A stretch of 64,000 nucleotides of DNA from the NCBI RefSeq assembly GCF_003721565.1, contig NZ_RJJE01000009.1:868001-932000 (forward strand), given 5' to 3'. Made by a program: the position numbers and the translations under genes. Below, one piece after another: positions 1 to 9,752 of the stretch (the first letter of the stretch is position 1; every line of letters starts with the position of its first letter). This DNA is from Rufibacter immobilis (GTDB taxonomy: Bacteria > Bacteroidota > Bacteroidia > Cytophagales > Hymenobacteraceae). The notes under the pieces are model-generated. The model was not told the origin of the DNA and ran no database searches. It saw nothing but the letters and a program-made list of their open reading frames with translations.

Positions 1-1219
1 GAATACCTTCCAAAAGAGACAGCAAGCGTTGGAGCAGTCTCACGCAGCGTTGCTCACCAGAAAGAACGAAAAGCAGCCGCTTGGCAACGGCATCTATGAC
101 AGATACAAATACCCGGTTTTAACCAACCAGCACGCTCCCCTTTTCTGGCGGTACGACCTGAACCCCGAAACTAACCCGTACCTCATGGAACGGATTGGCA
201 TCAACGCCGCCTTCAACGCGGGAGCCATCAAACTCAGGGGCAAGTATCTGCTGGTGGTGCGGGTAGAGGGCAACGACCGTAAATCTTTCTTCGCGGTGGC
301 CGAAAGCCCCAACGGGATAGACAACTTCGTGTTCTGGGAACGACCTATTACCATGCCCGAGACCGATGAACCAGACGTGAACGTGTATGACATGCGCGTG
401 ACCCAGCACGAAGACGGCTGGATTTACGGCCTGTTCTGCACTGAGCGCAAAGACCCGGAAGCCAAACCCGGCGATGAGTCCTCAGCGGTGGCCCAGTGCG
501 GGATTGCGCGCACCAAAGACATGGTTACCTGGGAACGCCTGCCCGACCTCAAATCGCCTTCGCCGCAGCAACGCAACGTGGTGCTGCACCCAGAGTTCAT
601 TAACGGGAAATACGCGCTGTACACCCGTCCGCAGGATGGTTTCATTGAGGCCGGTACCGGTGGCGGAATCGGCTTTGGCTACACAGACTCCATGGAGAAT
701 GCGGTGGTGGAGAAAGAATTCATTGTTGATGGCAAGCAGTACCACACGGTGTACGAAGTGAAAAATGGCCAGGGTCCCACGCCGCTTAAAACTGAGAAAG
801 GCTGGCTGCACCTGGCGCACGGGGTACGCAACACGGCCGCCGGCCTCCGGTACGTACTCTATCTCTTCCTCACAGACCTGGAAAATCCGGCCAAGGTGAT
901 TGCCAAGCCCGGTGGGCACTTCATTGCCCCGGAGGGCGAAGAAAGAGTGGGCGACGTGTCTAACGTGACCTTTTCCAACGGCTGGATTCTGGACGATGAC
1001 GGACGCGTGTTCATTTACTATGCCTCTTCAGACACCAGAATGCACGTGGCTACCTCCACCCTTGCCCAATTGCTGGACTACGTGACCAACACCCCCGCAG
1101 ATGACTTCCGATCCGCGGCCTCTGTACAGCAGATCAACCGGCTGGTAGACAGGAACCAAGCCTATGTAGAATCAAAGACCCACGCACTGGCCCCAGAACT
1201 GAACGGCGTAAGAGCATGA
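1..1219 (+). CDS. GH130 beta-1,4-mannosylglucose phosphorylase (5' end cut by window edge)
   Basis: Cytoplasmic phosphorylase of family GH130. It splits 4-O-beta-mannosyl-glucose with phosphate into mannose 1-phosphate and glucose, the last step of mannobiose catabolism. The frame is open to base 2, and the residues before the first possible TTG (29) still resemble the family N-terminus, so only a few codons are missing. Seen: the RYKYPVLT and [12 protein letters not shown] segments, [28 protein letters not shown], the NVYDMR motif with the likely proton-donor Asp at 389-391, [18 protein letters not shown] and the C-terminal [16 protein letters not shown]. Length (about 406 codons) suits the GH130_1 subfamily. 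The stop overlaps the start of the 2-epimerase (ATGA, 1216-1219), so the two are probably translationally coupled. Family assignment is very secure; mannosylglucose rather than another mannoside as substrate follows from the subfamily and the neighbour. Confidence 0.95.
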   Translation, partial: NTFQKRQQALEQSHAALLTRKNEKQPLGNGIYDRYKYPVLTNQHAPLFWRYDLNPETNPYLMERIGINAAFNAGAIKLRGKYLLVVRVEGNDRKSFFAVAESPNGIDNFVFWERPITMPETDEPDVNVYDMRVTQHEDGWIYGLFCTERKDPEAKPGDESSAVAQCGIARTKDMVTWERLPDLKSPSPQQRNVVLHPEFINGKYALYTRPQDGFIEAGTGGGIGFGYTDSMENAVVEKEFIVDGKQYHTVYEVKNGQGPTPLKTEKGWLHLAHGVRNTAAGLRYVLYLFLTDLENPAKVIAKPGGHFIAPEGEERVGDVSNVTFSNGWILDDDGRVFIYYASSDTRMHVATSTLAQLLDYVTNTPADDFRSAASVQQINRLVDRNQAYVESKTHALAPELNGVRA

Positions 1220-2442
1220 CATCTGACACCAATACCGCGGCTCAGGTTTCCCTCTCCGTTTACCAGCGGGAAATGGAGAGGGAACTGGAGAGAATCCTGG
1301 CCTTCTGGGTAGAGAACACACTGGACACTACCCATGGCGGGTTTGTGGGCCAGATAGACCATACGGGGCAGGCAAACCCCGAGGCTCCCAAAGGCAGCAT
1401 CCTGAACGCCCGCATTCTCTGGACGTTCTCGGCGGCGTACCGGCATACCCAGCGCGAAGAGTACCGGCAGATGGCGGAAAGGGCTTTCCTGTACCTGACC
1501 AATTCATTTCTGGACACCGTGTACGGCGGCCTGTACTGGATGGTAGACGCCCAAGGCAAGCCCCTGAACACCCGCAAGCAGATCTACGCCCTTTCCTTCG
1601 CCATTTACGGACTCAGTGAGTACTACTTATCCACCCAGGAGCCCCAGGCGCTGGAGGCAAGCCAGAACCTGTTCCACTGGATTGAGCGGTACAGCCATGA
1701 CCCCGAGCACCAAGGCTATCTGGAAGCGTTCAGCCAGGATGGGCAGCTGCTGGAAGACCTGAGACTGAGCGAGAAAGACCGCAATGACCCTAAGACCATG
1801 AACACGCACCTGCATGTTCTGGAAGCGTACGCCAACCTGTATCGTATTTGGCCGGACCCACTGCTGAAAGAGCGCCTTACCGGCTTAATCCAGGTGTTCC
1901 TGCACCGCATCATTGATGCGCAGAGCGGCCACTTGCACCTGTTCTTCCGCCGCGACTGGACGTCCATGGCTAACCTCATTTCCTACGGACATGACATTGA
2001 GGCCTCCTGGCTTTTACAGGAAGCCGCCGAGGTCCTGGGAGACCAGCCCCTGCTCCAGGAAGTGAGAAAAGTAGCGCTTGCCATGGCCAAAACCACTGCC
2101 ACCGCCCTGCAACCAGACGGCAGCCTGTACCATGAATTCAACGCCGACCAAAACCATCATGACAAGCACCGCGAGTGGTGGGTAAGCGCCGAGGCGATGG
2201 TGGGTTTCTTCAACGCCTATGAATTCACCCAAGACCAAACTTTTCTGCACCACTCCTGGAACGCCTGGCAGTTTGCCAAAAAGTATCTCCTGGACCTGGA
2301 GCAGGGCGAGTGGTTCTGGGGTGTGCACAATGATTACAGCCGCATGGCCCAGGAAGACAAAGTAGGCTTCTGGAAGTGCCCCTACCACAACGCCCGGGCG
2401 TGTCTGGAGATCATCCACCGGTGCCAGAGAACCCAAGCATAA
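1216..2442 (+). CDS. Mannobiose/cellobiose 2-epimerase (AGE superfamily)
   Basis: Intracellular epimerase that converts beta-1,4-mannobiose to mannosyl-glucose, the substrate of the upstream GH130 phosphorylase. The protein has 408 residues, an alpha/alpha-barrel of the N-acylglucosamine 2-epimerase superfamily, and no signal peptide. Putative active-site residues are H198 ([11 protein letters not shown]), H259 and E262 ([10 protein letters not shown]) and H391 (KCPYHNARA), matching the His triad of cellobiose 2-epimerases. The start overlaps the GH130 stop by four bases, which supports a single operon. The epimerase-plus-phosphorylase pairing is the known mannobiose route in Bacteroides. Acylglucosamine 2-epimerase is the generic database label, but the HDIE and PYHN contexts favour cellobiose/mannobiose epimerase. 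Confidence 0.93.
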   Translation: MTSDTNTAAQVSLSVYQREMERELERILAFWVENTLDTTHGGFVGQIDHTGQANPEAPKGSILNARILWTFSAAYRHTQREEYRQMAERAFLYLTNSFLDTVYGGLYWMVDAQGKPLNTRKQIYALSFAIYGLSEYYLSTQEPQALEASQNLFHWIERYSHDPEHQGYLEAFSQDGQLLEDLRLSEKDRNDPKTMNTHLHVLEAYANLYRIWPDPLLKERLTGLIQVFLHRIIDAQSGHLHLFFRRDWTSMANLISYGHDIEASWLLQEAAEVLGDQPLLQEVRKVALAMAKTTATALQPDGSLYHEFNADQNHHDKHREWWVSAEAMVGFFNAYEFTQDQTFLHHSWNAWQFAKKYLLDLEQGEWFWGVHNDYSRMAQEDKVGFWKCPYHNARACLEIIHRCQRTQA

Positions 2443-2454
2443 GACGCTCTCCTG

Positions 2455-2502
2455 CTTTCCGTTTAGAGCCCGTTTTTCCAAAAAGAGCCCCTAAACGGAA
2501 AG
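2455..2502. repeat. Palindromic intergenic repeat, copy 1
   Basis: Core arms CGTTTAGAGCCC and GAGCCCCTAAACG around a T5-CC-A5 centre, lengthened at each end by a matched CTTTC/GAAAG pair. Lies between the epimerase and the GH26 gene. Confidence 0.93.
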
Positions 2503-2559
2503 TCAAGTTTGTTACCTGACCAGATACATAGCACCGCATCCCCATTTACCTTGTTCAGA

Positions 2560-4308
2560 ATGAAAACATGCGTACGCTTCTCTTCCGCTACTTTACGCCT
2601 CCTGCTGAGGACGGGCTTTGTGCTGCTGGTCGGTTTTTTGAGGGTAACTGGTGCAAGGGCGGCAGACATTAAGCTGGAGGCGGAAATGGCTACCCTTACC
2701 GGCCTTACCACCGCCACCCAAACGGCGGGCTATTCCGGCACCGGATACGTGCAGGGCTTTGACAACTCCTTCGGGAAGAACGTGAGCTTTACGGTCAATG
2801 CCCCTACTGCGGGGCTCTACGACCTTGCCATCAGGTACGCCACGCCTTCCGGCGAGAAGGGGTATGTACTGGAAGTGAACGGGCAGCAGTCGGCGGGCAT
2901 GTTCTCAGAGGTAAAAACGTTTACCACATTACAGGCGGGCAAGGTGCAGTTGAAAGCAGGCGGCAACACCCTCAAAATTGGCGGAGGCTGGGGGTACTAC
3001 CTGATCGATTTCATCAACCTGAGCCCGGCCACCATCGCACCGCCAACCAAACCATCTGCGGTACTCACAGACCCTAACGCCACGTCTTCCACCCAAAACC
3101 TGTTCTCCTATCTCACAGACCTGTACGGCACCAAAGTATTGGCCGGGCAGCAGGAAAACGACAAACTGGATGAGATTGCCTACGTGCGCACCCACACGGG
3201 CAAAGAACCGGCCGTTGGCTCCTTTGACCTCATAGAGTATTCTCCCTCGCGCGTAGAGCACGGCGCCCAGCCCAACGGATTCTCTGAGAAAGCCATCGCC
3301 TGGGCCAAAAAAGACCAGGGCCGGGGCATCATGAGCCTGATGTGGCACTGGAACGCGCCTTCCGGTCTCATTAACCAGACCCCTGACAAGCTCTGGTGGA
3401 GCGGATTCTACACCCGGGCCACCACCTTTGACCTGGCCGCTGCCCTCGCAGATAAAAACGGGGCCAATTACCAGCTCCTGCTCCGCGACATGGACGTGAT
3501 TGCCGCAGAACTGAAGAAGTTTCAGACGCAGGACATTCCGGTGCTGTGGCGCCCGTTGCACGAAGCCGCCGGCGGCTGGTTCTGGTGGGGCGCCAAAGGA
3601 GCCGGTCCGTTCAAAGAGCTTTGGCAGATCATGCATGACCGGTTCACCCGCCACCACCAGCTACACCACCTCATCTGGGTCTACACCGCCGAAAGCAACA
3701 AACCAGACTGGTACCCCGGCGATGCCTACGTAGACATAGTGGGCATTGACATTTATGAGAACACCCCGCTGGCCTCGCCCCTGAGCAACCAGTGGACCGA
3801 ACTACAGGGCCTGTTCAACGGCAATAAATTGGTCACGCTCTCTGAGACCGGCAACCTGCCCAACCCAGACTACATCACCGCCTATGGCACCTGGTGGTCC
3901 TGGTTCGCGGTTTGGACCGGCAGCGATTACCTGCGCAAGCAGTCCACTTCCCTGTTGCACAGCGTCTTCAACCATCCAGACGTGATCACCCTAGACGAGC
4001 TGCCCAACTGGCGAACCTACCGCAGCGTGACCGGCAGTGCGCTGGAAGAAAACATCGGTCAGCTCACAGTGTATCCCAATCCGGCCGTGGACGGGCAACT
4101 GCACATCCGGCTCCAGGCGAAAAACAAAGTAGCAGCCACCTTTACCCTCACCAGTTCCACCGGAACGGAAGTGCTGCATCTGGCTCAATCCCTTAAGGGC
4201 GGGCAGAACCTGGTGCAGCTGCCGCTGGCGCACCTCCCGGCCGGGCTCTACCTTTTATCCATCTGGAAGGGCCATGACCAGATCTCCAGAAAAATAGTGA
4301 TCCAGTAA
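2560..4308 (+). CDS. Secreted GH26 beta-mannanase with N-terminal CBM and T9SS tail
   Basis: Endo-acting beta-1,4-mannanase, exported to the outer membrane or medium. I chose the ATG at 2560 over a TTG at 2509 because a signal peptide starts there (MKTC...LLVGFL...GARA, cleavage before ADIK). Domain order: signal peptide (1-35), a CBM35/CBM6-like beta-sandwich (about 37-155, LEAEMATL ... YYLIDFINL), a GH26 barrel (about 165-490) and a T9SS type A C-terminal domain (about 500-582, LTVYPNPAVDG ... GLYLLSIW). Catalytic residues: acid/base E335 in WRPLHEAAGGWFWWG and nucleophile E429 in LSETGNLP. It would cut mannan outside the cell for the downstream exo-acting and debranching enzymes. Very secure. 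Confidence 0.95.
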   Translation: MKTCVRFSSATLRLLLRTGFVLLVGFLRVTGARAADIKLEAEMATLTGLTTATQTAGYSGTGYVQGFDNSFGKNVSFTVNAPTAGLYDLAIRYATPSGEKGYVLEVNGQQSAGMFSEVKTFTTLQAGKVQLKAGGNTLKIGGGWGYYLIDFINLSPATIAPPTKPSAVLTDPNATSSTQNLFSYLTDLYGTKVLAGQQENDKLDEIAYVRTHTGKEPAVGSFDLIEYSPSRVEHGAQPNGFSEKAIAWAKKDQGRGIMSLMWHWNAPSGLINQTPDKLWWSGFYTRATTFDLAAALADKNGANYQLLLRDMDVIAAELKKFQTQDIPVLWRPLHEAAGGWFWWGAKGAGPFKELWQIMHDRFTRHHQLHHLIWVYTAESNKPDWYPGDAYVDIVGIDIYENTPLASPLSNQWTELQGLFNGNKLVTLSETGNLPNPDYITAYGTWWSWFAVWTGSDYLRKQSTSLLHSVFNHPDVITLDELPNWRTYRSVTGSALEENIGQLTVYPNPAVDGQLHIRLQAKNKVAATFTLTSSTGTEVLHLAQSLKGGQNLVQLPLAHLPAGLYLLSIWKGHDQISRKIVIQ

Positions 4309-4314
4309 CCAATG

Positions 4315-4352
4315 CGTTTAGGGGCTCTTTTTCCAAAAACAGCCCCTAAACG
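4315..4352. repeat. Palindromic intergenic repeat, copy 2
   Basis: Core-only copy: CGTTTAGGGGCT, T5-CC-A5 centre, AGCCCCTAAACG. It starts 6 bp after the GH26 stop and has no matched flank extension. Confidence 0.92.
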
Positions 4353-4406
4353 GTCAAAGCCAATAAAAATAAAACCGCTTACCTAACACCACACCACTGC
4401 ACAAAC

Positions 4407-5636
4407 ATGAAAAACGTATTGCTCTTTTTAACCCTCTTCACGCTTTCTGCAGCGAGCTTCGGGCAGGGGAATAACTATGCGCAGAACTACAAGAAATTTG
4501 AGGGGCTGGCCCAAACCCCGCCCATGGGCTGGAACAGCTGGAACAAGTTCGCCTGTAACGTAGACGAGAAACTGATTAGGGAAATTGCCGATGCCATGGT
4601 CAGCTCGGGCATGAAAGACGCCGGGTACACCTACATCAACATAGACGATTGCTGGCACGGCGACCGCGACAGCCTGGGCTTCATCCATCCAGATCCTAGG
4701 CGGTTCCCTTCGGGCATGAAAGCTCTGGCCGATTACATCCACTCCAAAGGCCTGAAGATGGGCATTTACTCAGATGCCGGTTCCCAGACCTGCGGCGGTC
4801 GCCCCGGCAGCCGCGGCTATGAGTTCCAGGATGCCCAGCAGTACGCCAAGTGGGGCATTGACTACCTCAAATACGATTGGTGCAACACCGAAGGCCTCAA
4901 AGCCGAAGGCGCCTACAAAACCATCACCGCCGCGCTGCGCAAAGCCGGTCGGCCGGTGGTGTTGAGCATCTGCGAGTGGGGCAATGACAAACCCTGGGAA
5001 TGGGGTCCGGAAGTGGGGCACCTCTGGCGCACCACCGGCGACATCTACAACTGCTTTGACTGCGTGAAAGACCACGGCACCTGGAAATCATTTGGCGTGA
5101 TGCAGATTCTGGACAAGCAGGAAGGCCTTCGGCAGTACGCCGGCCCCGGCCAGTGGAACGACCCAGACATGCTGGAGGTAGGCAACGGCATGCCCGTGCA
5201 CGAAGACCGCGCCCATTTCTCCATGTGGGCCATGATTGCCGCCCCGCTTATTGCCGGCAACGACCTGCGCAACATGAGCAAAGAAACCCTGGCCATCCTC
5301 ACCCACAAAGAAGCCATTGCCATCAACCAGGACAAGCTGGGCATCCAGGGCTTCCGCTACGCGAAGAAAGACAGCGTGGAAACCTGGCTCAAACCGCTGG
5401 ACAACGGCAAATGGGCCGTCTGTTTCCTGAACAGGAGCAACACGCCCCAGAAAGTGAACTTTGACTGGAAGAACACCCCTATCTCAGATGAACTCTCCAA
5501 GCGGGAGCTGAACGCCGCCAAAACCACCTACAAAATTAGGGACGTGTGGGCCAGGAAAGCGCAGGGCAACACCAAAAAAGCCTATGCCGCCACGGTGCCC
5601 CGCCATGATGCCATTTTACTGGTATTGTCGGAGTAA
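4407..5636 (+). CDS. GH27 alpha-galactosidase
   Basis: Removes alpha-1,6-galactosyl side chains from galactomannan or galactoglucomannan, probably in the periplasm. The 409-residue protein has a signal peptide (MKNVLLFLTLFTLSAASFGQ). The catalytic (beta/alpha)8 domain shows PPMGWNSWN, YINIDDCWH, LKMGIYSDAG, nucleophile D157 in YLKYDWCN, acid/base D212 in LWRTTGDI, and WNDPDML. A C-terminal beta-sandwich follows. It sits between GH26 and a carbohydrate esterase, each separated by one palindromic repeat. Residues and length are typical, so the assignment is secure. Confidence 0.95.
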   Translation: MKNVLLFLTLFTLSAASFGQGNNYAQNYKKFEGLAQTPPMGWNSWNKFACNVDEKLIREIADAMVSSGMKDAGYTYINIDDCWHGDRDSLGFIHPDPRRFPSGMKALADYIHSKGLKMGIYSDAGSQTCGGRPGSRGYEFQDAQQYAKWGIDYLKYDWCNTEGLKAEGAYKTITAALRKAGRPVVLSICEWGNDKPWEWGPEVGHLWRTTGDIYNCFDCVKDHGTWKSFGVMQILDKQEGLRQYAGPGQWNDPDMLEVGNGMPVHEDRAHFSMWAMIAAPLIAGNDLRNMSKETLAILTHKEAIAINQDKLGIQGFRYAKKDSVETWLKPLDNGKWAVCFLNRSNTPQKVNFDWKNTPISDELSKRELNAAKTTYKIRDVWARKAQGNTKKAYAATVPRHDAILLVLSE

Positions 5637-5648
5637 AAAGATATGAAG

Positions 5649-5692
5649 GAGCGTGGGTTTAGCGGCTCTTTTTCCTGAAATTGCTTTAAAAC
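5649..5692. repeat. Degenerate left-arm copy of the palindromic repeat
   Basis: GTTTAGCGGCTCTTTTTCC is recognisable but the right arm is eroded. It stands about 10 bp upstream of a complete copy. Confidence 0.6.
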
Positions 5693-5700
5693 AACTTCCT

Positions 5701-5758
5701 TCCTTTTCTGCGTTTAGGGCCTGTTTTTCAAAAAAGAGCCCCTAAACGCAGAAAAGGA
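5701..5758. repeat. Palindromic intergenic repeat, copy 3, long stem
   Basis: Full copy whose palindrome runs 10 bp past the core on each side (TCCTTTTCTG / CAGAAAAGGA). These flanks are not shared with other copies. Confidence 0.94.
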
Positions 5759-5798
5759 TTTTTGCCGATCATCTCATCAGAATTTAACCCTTGGCTTT

Positions 5799-7205
5799 AT
5801 GCGTATACGGTTACCTTTTCAGCTTACTTTCCTTCTCCTCCTGCTCATGGGCGGCGTGGTTTCATCGGCGGGAGCCGTGACACTTCCGGCCATTTTCGGG
5901 AATCATATGGTGTTGCAGCAGAACAGCCAGGTCACCGTCTGGGGCTGGGGCAAAACCGGCGAAGACATTACCGTGACCGGAAGCTGGGACAATAAACCTG
6001 TGAAGACCAAGGTGAACAACCAGGCCCAGTGGCAGGTACAGCTCCAGACCCCGGCGGCAGGCGGGCCGCACACGCTCACGGTACAGGGCTACAATACGCT
6101 GGTGCTGCAAGACGTGCTGCTGGGCGAAGTGTGGCTCTGCTCGGGGCAGTCTAACATGGAGTGGAGCGCCGCCTCGGGCATAGACAACGCCGAAAAACAC
6201 GTTGCCGAGGCTACTTATCCGTCCATCCGGTTTTTCCAGGTGGCGCACCGCACCGCCAATACCCCGCAGCTGGATGTGCAGGGCCAATGGGTGGTCTGCA
6301 CCCCCCAAACCATGAAACATTTCAGTGCGGTGGGCTATTTCTTCGGGCGCGAGATCTATCAGAACCAGAAAGTGCCGGTGGGGCTTATTAACAGCAGCTG
6401 GGGCGGCACTCCCGCTGAGGTCTGGCTCAGCGCCAATGCCATCTCGGCCAATCCCGTACTGGCCCAGGCGGCCGCCCAGCGCAAAGAAGTGGAATGGGGT
6501 CCGGTGCAGCCCGCCAAAGCCTACAACGCCATGATTGCGCCGCTCATGCCCTTCCGCCTGGCCGGGGCCCTCTGGTACCAGGGCGAATCCAACACCGATG
6601 CCCCTGACGTGTACGCCCAGCTGCTGCCCACGCTCATCCAGAACTGGCGCAGCGGTTTTCAGCAGGAATTCCCGTTCTACTTCGTGCAGATTGCGCCTTA
6701 CAAGTATGGTGGCCCTGAGGAACATCCGCGCTTAGCCGAAGCCCAACAGAAAACCCTGCGCGTGCCCAACACCGGCATGGCCGTGATCAATGACATAGGC
6801 AACATTGACGACATCCACCCCAGAAACAAACTGGACGTGGGCAAGCGCCTGGCCGCCTGGGCCCTGCACCAAACCTACGGGCAGAAAAACATTCCCTTCT
6901 CGGGCCCGCTGTACCAACGCATGAAAACGGAGGGAAACAAAATCAGGCTCTTCTTTGACCACGCAGACCAGGGCCTCACTGCCAAAGGCAAAGACCTCAC
7001 TCTTTTTGAGATAGCCGGCGAAGACCGGAAGTTTGTGCCCGCCACCGCCCGAATAGACGGCAACACGGTAGTGGTAAGCGCTAAAAACGTGAAGAAACCG
7101 GTGGCGGTGCGCATGGGCTGGAGCAATACCGCCGTCCCCAACCTGTACAGCAAAACCGGCCTGCCCGCCTCCAGCTTCCGCACCGATGACTGGCCCCGCC
7201 CGTAG
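5799..7205 (+). CDS. Secreted SASA-family carbohydrate O-acetylesterase
   Basis: SGNH-type esterase of the sialate O-acetylesterase (SASA/CE20-like) family. In this locus it probably removes acetyl groups from acetylated (galacto)glucomannan. It has a signal peptide (MRIRLPFQLTFLLLLLMGG ... SSAGA), LPAIFGNHMVLQQ at the mature N-terminus, a beta-rich N-terminal region, then the catalytic block with nucleophile S118 in CSGQSNMEW, NSSWGGTPAEVW, LWYQGESNT, and a C-terminal DIGNIDDIHPRNK segment holding the likely catalytic Asp/His. Length (468) is normal. Substrate is inferred from neighbours; xylan or other acetylated hemicellulose is possible. Confidence 0.88.
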   Translation: MRIRLPFQLTFLLLLLMGGVVSSAGAVTLPAIFGNHMVLQQNSQVTVWGWGKTGEDITVTGSWDNKPVKTKVNNQAQWQVQLQTPAAGGPHTLTVQGYNTLVLQDVLLGEVWLCSGQSNMEWSAASGIDNAEKHVAEATYPSIRFFQVAHRTANTPQLDVQGQWVVCTPQTMKHFSAVGYFFGREIYQNQKVPVGLINSSWGGTPAEVWLSANAISANPVLAQAAAQRKEVEWGPVQPAKAYNAMIAPLMPFRLAGALWYQGESNTDAPDVYAQLLPTLIQNWRSGFQQEFPFYFVQIAPYKYGGPEEHPRLAEAQQKTLRVPNTGMAVINDIGNIDDIHPRNKLDVGKRLAAWALHQTYGQKNIPFSGPLYQRMKTEGNKIRLFFDHADQGLTAKGKDLTLFEIAGEDRKFVPATARIDGNTVVVSAKNVKKPVAVRMGWSNTAVPNLYSKTGLPASSFRTDDWPRP

Positions 7206-7213
7206 CGCCCACC

Positions 7214-7261
7214 CGGTGCGTTTAGGGGCTCTTTTTGGAAAAACAGCCCCTAAACGCACCG
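7214..7261. repeat. Palindromic intergenic repeat, copy 4
   Basis: Full copy with T5-GG-A5 centre. The arms extend by CGGTG/CACCG beyond the core. Positioned between the esterase and the GH3 gene. Confidence 0.93.
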
Positions 7262-7312
7262 CCAGCAAAAAAGATATTCAACTGTGAAACGATTAAATCA
7301 TTTAACCAGATA

Positions 7313-9628
7313 ATGAAATACTATACCCCACTAGCCTTATTACTCGCAATGGGTCTGCACGCCTGCAGCTCTACTACCTCCACTACGCAGTCGCCCAGCC
7401 AAACCGCCCCGGTGACGCAGACCGCGCCGGCGCTTTCGGTGCCCGCCCTGCCCACCGATCCGTTCATAGAAGACCTGCTGGCCAAGATGAGCGTGGAGGA
7501 GAAAGTAGGCCAGATGACCCAGCTCACCATTGACGTGATTCTCAAAGGCAACGAGACCACCGTGGTAGACGCCGCCAAACTGCGCGACGTGCTGGTGAAC
7601 CACCACATCGGGTCTCTCCTGAACGTGCGCAACCACGCCTACACCATTGACCAGTGGCACCAGATCCTGACCCAGATCCAGAACGTGGCCACGAAGGAAA
7701 CCCGCCACAAAATACCCGTGATCTACGGCATTGACGCCATCCATGGGGCCAACTACCTGGCCGGTTCCACGCTGTTCCCGCACAACATCGGCATGGCCGC
7801 CACCCGCAACCCAGCTTTGGTGAACCAGTCGGCGCGCATTACGGCCATTGAGACGCGGGCTTCGGGCATTCCGTGGAACTTTGACCCGGTGCTGGATTTG
7901 GGCCGCCAGCCGCTGTGGCCGCGCTTTGAGGAAACCTACGGCGAAGACATGTTCATGGCCAAAACCATGGGCACCGCCGCCATCACCGGCTATGAGAAAA
8001 ACGGCCAGGGCCAGGATTTCACGGTGGCATCATGCATGAAACACTACCTGGGCTATTCCCTGCCGGCCAGCGGAAAAGACCGCACCCCGGCCTACATTCC
8101 GGAGCAGATGCTGCGGGAGCTGTTCCTGCCGCCGTTCAAGGCCGCGGTGGAGGCCGGGGCGTCAACGGTCATGATCAACTCCGCTGAGATTAACGGGGTG
8201 CCCGTGCACGCGAGCAAATACTACCTCACTGATATTCTGCGCAACGAGCTGGGTTTCCAGGGAGTGGCCGTTTCTGACTGGGAAGACGTGATCAGGCTGC
8301 ACACCCGCCACCGCGTGGCCTCCACGCCCAAAGAAGCGGTGCGCATGGCCGTGGAAGCCGGGCTGGACATGAGCATGGTGCCTTATGACTACTCGTTCTA
8401 TGACCACCTGATTGCCCTGGTGAAGGAAGGCACCATCTCTGAGGAGCGCATCAACCTATCGGTGCGCCGCATTCTGGCGCTCAAGAAAAAGCTGGGCCTG
8501 TTTGAGAACGCTTTCCCCAAGCCTGAGCTGAAGAACCGCATCCAGACCGCCGAGTTTGACAAAGTGGCCTACCAGTCTTCGCTGGAAAGCATCACACTGC
8601 TCAAGAATGAGAAACAGACGCTGCCGCTGGCCAAAAACTCTAAAATCCTGGTAGTAGGTCCCACCGCCAACAACTTAGGCGCGCTGCACAGCAGCTGGTC
8701 GTACACCTGGCAGGGGTCAGACGAGAGCCAGTACCCTAAGAAAACCCAGACGGTGTTGCAGGCGCTCATAGGCAAGATGGGCAAAGCCAACGTGATCTCC
8801 CGCGCCGCCGCTGATTTCAACGCTCCCGCCAATTATGACGTGGCCCAACTCAAGAGAGACGCTGCGCAAGCCAAAGCCATTGTGCTGTGCCTGGGCGAAA
8901 AAGCCTACGCCGAAAGCCCCGGCGTCATTGACGACCTCACCCTGGACGCGAACCAACTGGCCCTGGCCAGAGCCGCCAAGGAAACCGGCAAACCCGTGAT
9001 TCTGGTGCTGCTGGAAGGCCGTCCGCGCGTGATTTCCGCCATTGAACCGCTGGCAGACGCTGTGCTTATGGGTTACCGTCCGTCTACGTTTGGGGGCGCG
9101 GCTATCGCCGATGTTCTGGTAGGAGACCACAACCCCGAAGGAGTGCTGCCGTTCACCTATCCGCGCCACGCCGGCGACGTGCTGCTCTATGACCACAAGA
9201 ACTCAGAGGAAATCAGGGAAGACGTGCCCAACACGTACGGCAACGTGGGCTTTAACCCGCAGTGGCAATTTGGGCACGGCCTAAGCTACACCACCTTCCA
9301 GTTCTCAGATTTGCGGGTGAACAAAACCACCTTCGGGGCCACGGATGAACTCCAGATTACCGTGAAGGTGAAGAACACCGGCAGCCGTGCCGGCAGCAAA
9401 GCCGTGGATCTGTTCAGCCGCGACCACTTCGCCAGCATTACCCCTAGCGCCAAACGCCTGCGCGGCTTCAGCAAAGTGAACCTGCAACCCGGCCAGGAAC
9501 GGGAAGTCTCGTTCACACTTACCGCCAAAGACCTGGCATTTGTGAACCAGCAAGGCCAGTGGGTCACGGAGCCCGGCGCTTTTGACCTCATGGTAGGCGA
9601 CCAGAAAACCACCATTACCTATCAATAA
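7313..9628 (+). CDS. GH3 beta-glucosidase (lipoprotein)
   Basis: Exo-acting beta-glucosidase, likely removing terminal glucose from glucomannan oligosaccharides. The ATG at 7313 is preferred to an earlier start at 7235, whose first residues are translated palindromic repeat. The chosen start gives a lipoprotein signal (MKYYTPLALLLAMGLHAC), so a periplasmic membrane anchor is expected. GH3 N-domain: LLAKMSVEEKVGQMTQ, YGIDAIHGANYL, RFEETYGED, MKHYLGYSLPASGKDR, nucleophile D322 in VAVSDWEDV. The C-domain follows (SITLLKNEKQTLPL, LVVGPTANNLG), then a fibronectin type III-like end (GFSKVNLQPGQEREVSFTL). 771 residues is standard. Beta-mannosidase or xylosidase activity cannot be excluded. Confidence 0.94.
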   Translation: MKYYTPLALLLAMGLHACSSTTSTTQSPSQTAPVTQTAPALSVPALPTDPFIEDLLAKMSVEEKVGQMTQLTIDVILKGNETTVVDAAKLRDVLVNHHIGSLLNVRNHAYTIDQWHQILTQIQNVATKETRHKIPVIYGIDAIHGANYLAGSTLFPHNIGMAATRNPALVNQSARITAIETRASGIPWNFDPVLDLGRQPLWPRFEETYGEDMFMAKTMGTAAITGYEKNGQGQDFTVASCMKHYLGYSLPASGKDRTPAYIPEQMLRELFLPPFKAAVEAGASTVMINSAEINGVPVHASKYYLTDILRNELGFQGVAVSDWEDVIRLHTRHRVASTPKEAVRMAVEAGLDMSMVPYDYSFYDHLIALVKEGTISEERINLSVRRILALKKKLGLFENAFPKPELKNRIQTAEFDKVAYQSSLESITLLKNEKQTLPLAKNSKILVVGPTANNLGALHSSWSYTWQGSDESQYPKKTQTVLQALIGKMGKANVISRAAADFNAPANYDVAQLKRDAAQAKAIVLCLGEKAYAESPGVIDDLTLDANQLALARAAKETGKPVILVLLEGRPRVISAIEPLADAVLMGYRPSTFGGAAIADVLVGDHNPEGVLPFTYPRHAGDVLLYDHKNSEEIREDVPNTYGNVGFNPQWQFGHGLSYTTFQFSDLRVNKTTFGATDELQITVKVKNTGSRAGSKAVDLFSRDHFASITPSAKRLRGFSKVNLQPGQEREVSFTLTAKDLAFVNQQGQWVTEPGAFDLMVGDQKTTITYQ

Positions 9629-9634
9629 CTATTC

Positions 9635-9675
9635 TGCGTTTAGGGGCTGTTTTGGAAAAAGAGCCCCTAAACGCA
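9635..9675. repeat. Palindromic intergenic repeat, copy 5
   Basis: Full copy starting 7 bp after the GH3 stop. The centre has four T and five A, and the arms extend by TG/CA only. Confidence 0.92.
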
Positions 9676-9688
9676 ATCCTATTGGTCG

Positions 9689-9702
9689 TTCGTCTAGACG
9701 AA
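9689..9702. promoter_or_regulatory. 14-bp perfect palindrome, possible operator upstream of GH5
   Basis: TTCGTCTAGACGAA is a perfect inverted repeat 51 bp before the GH5 start and unrelated to the palindromic repeat family. Its position suits a repressor or activator site. A single copy was seen. Confidence 0.3.
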
Positions 9703-9752
9703 TCAAACCCTCTGCCCATGCTGCATCGGCGGAGCCGCAATTAGAAACCTTT

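Noticed and set aside
2929-3657. 242-codon open frame on the minus strand inside the GH26 gene
   Set aside because: Antisense shadow caused by high GC and codon bias; the opposite frame is a clear GH26 enzyme.
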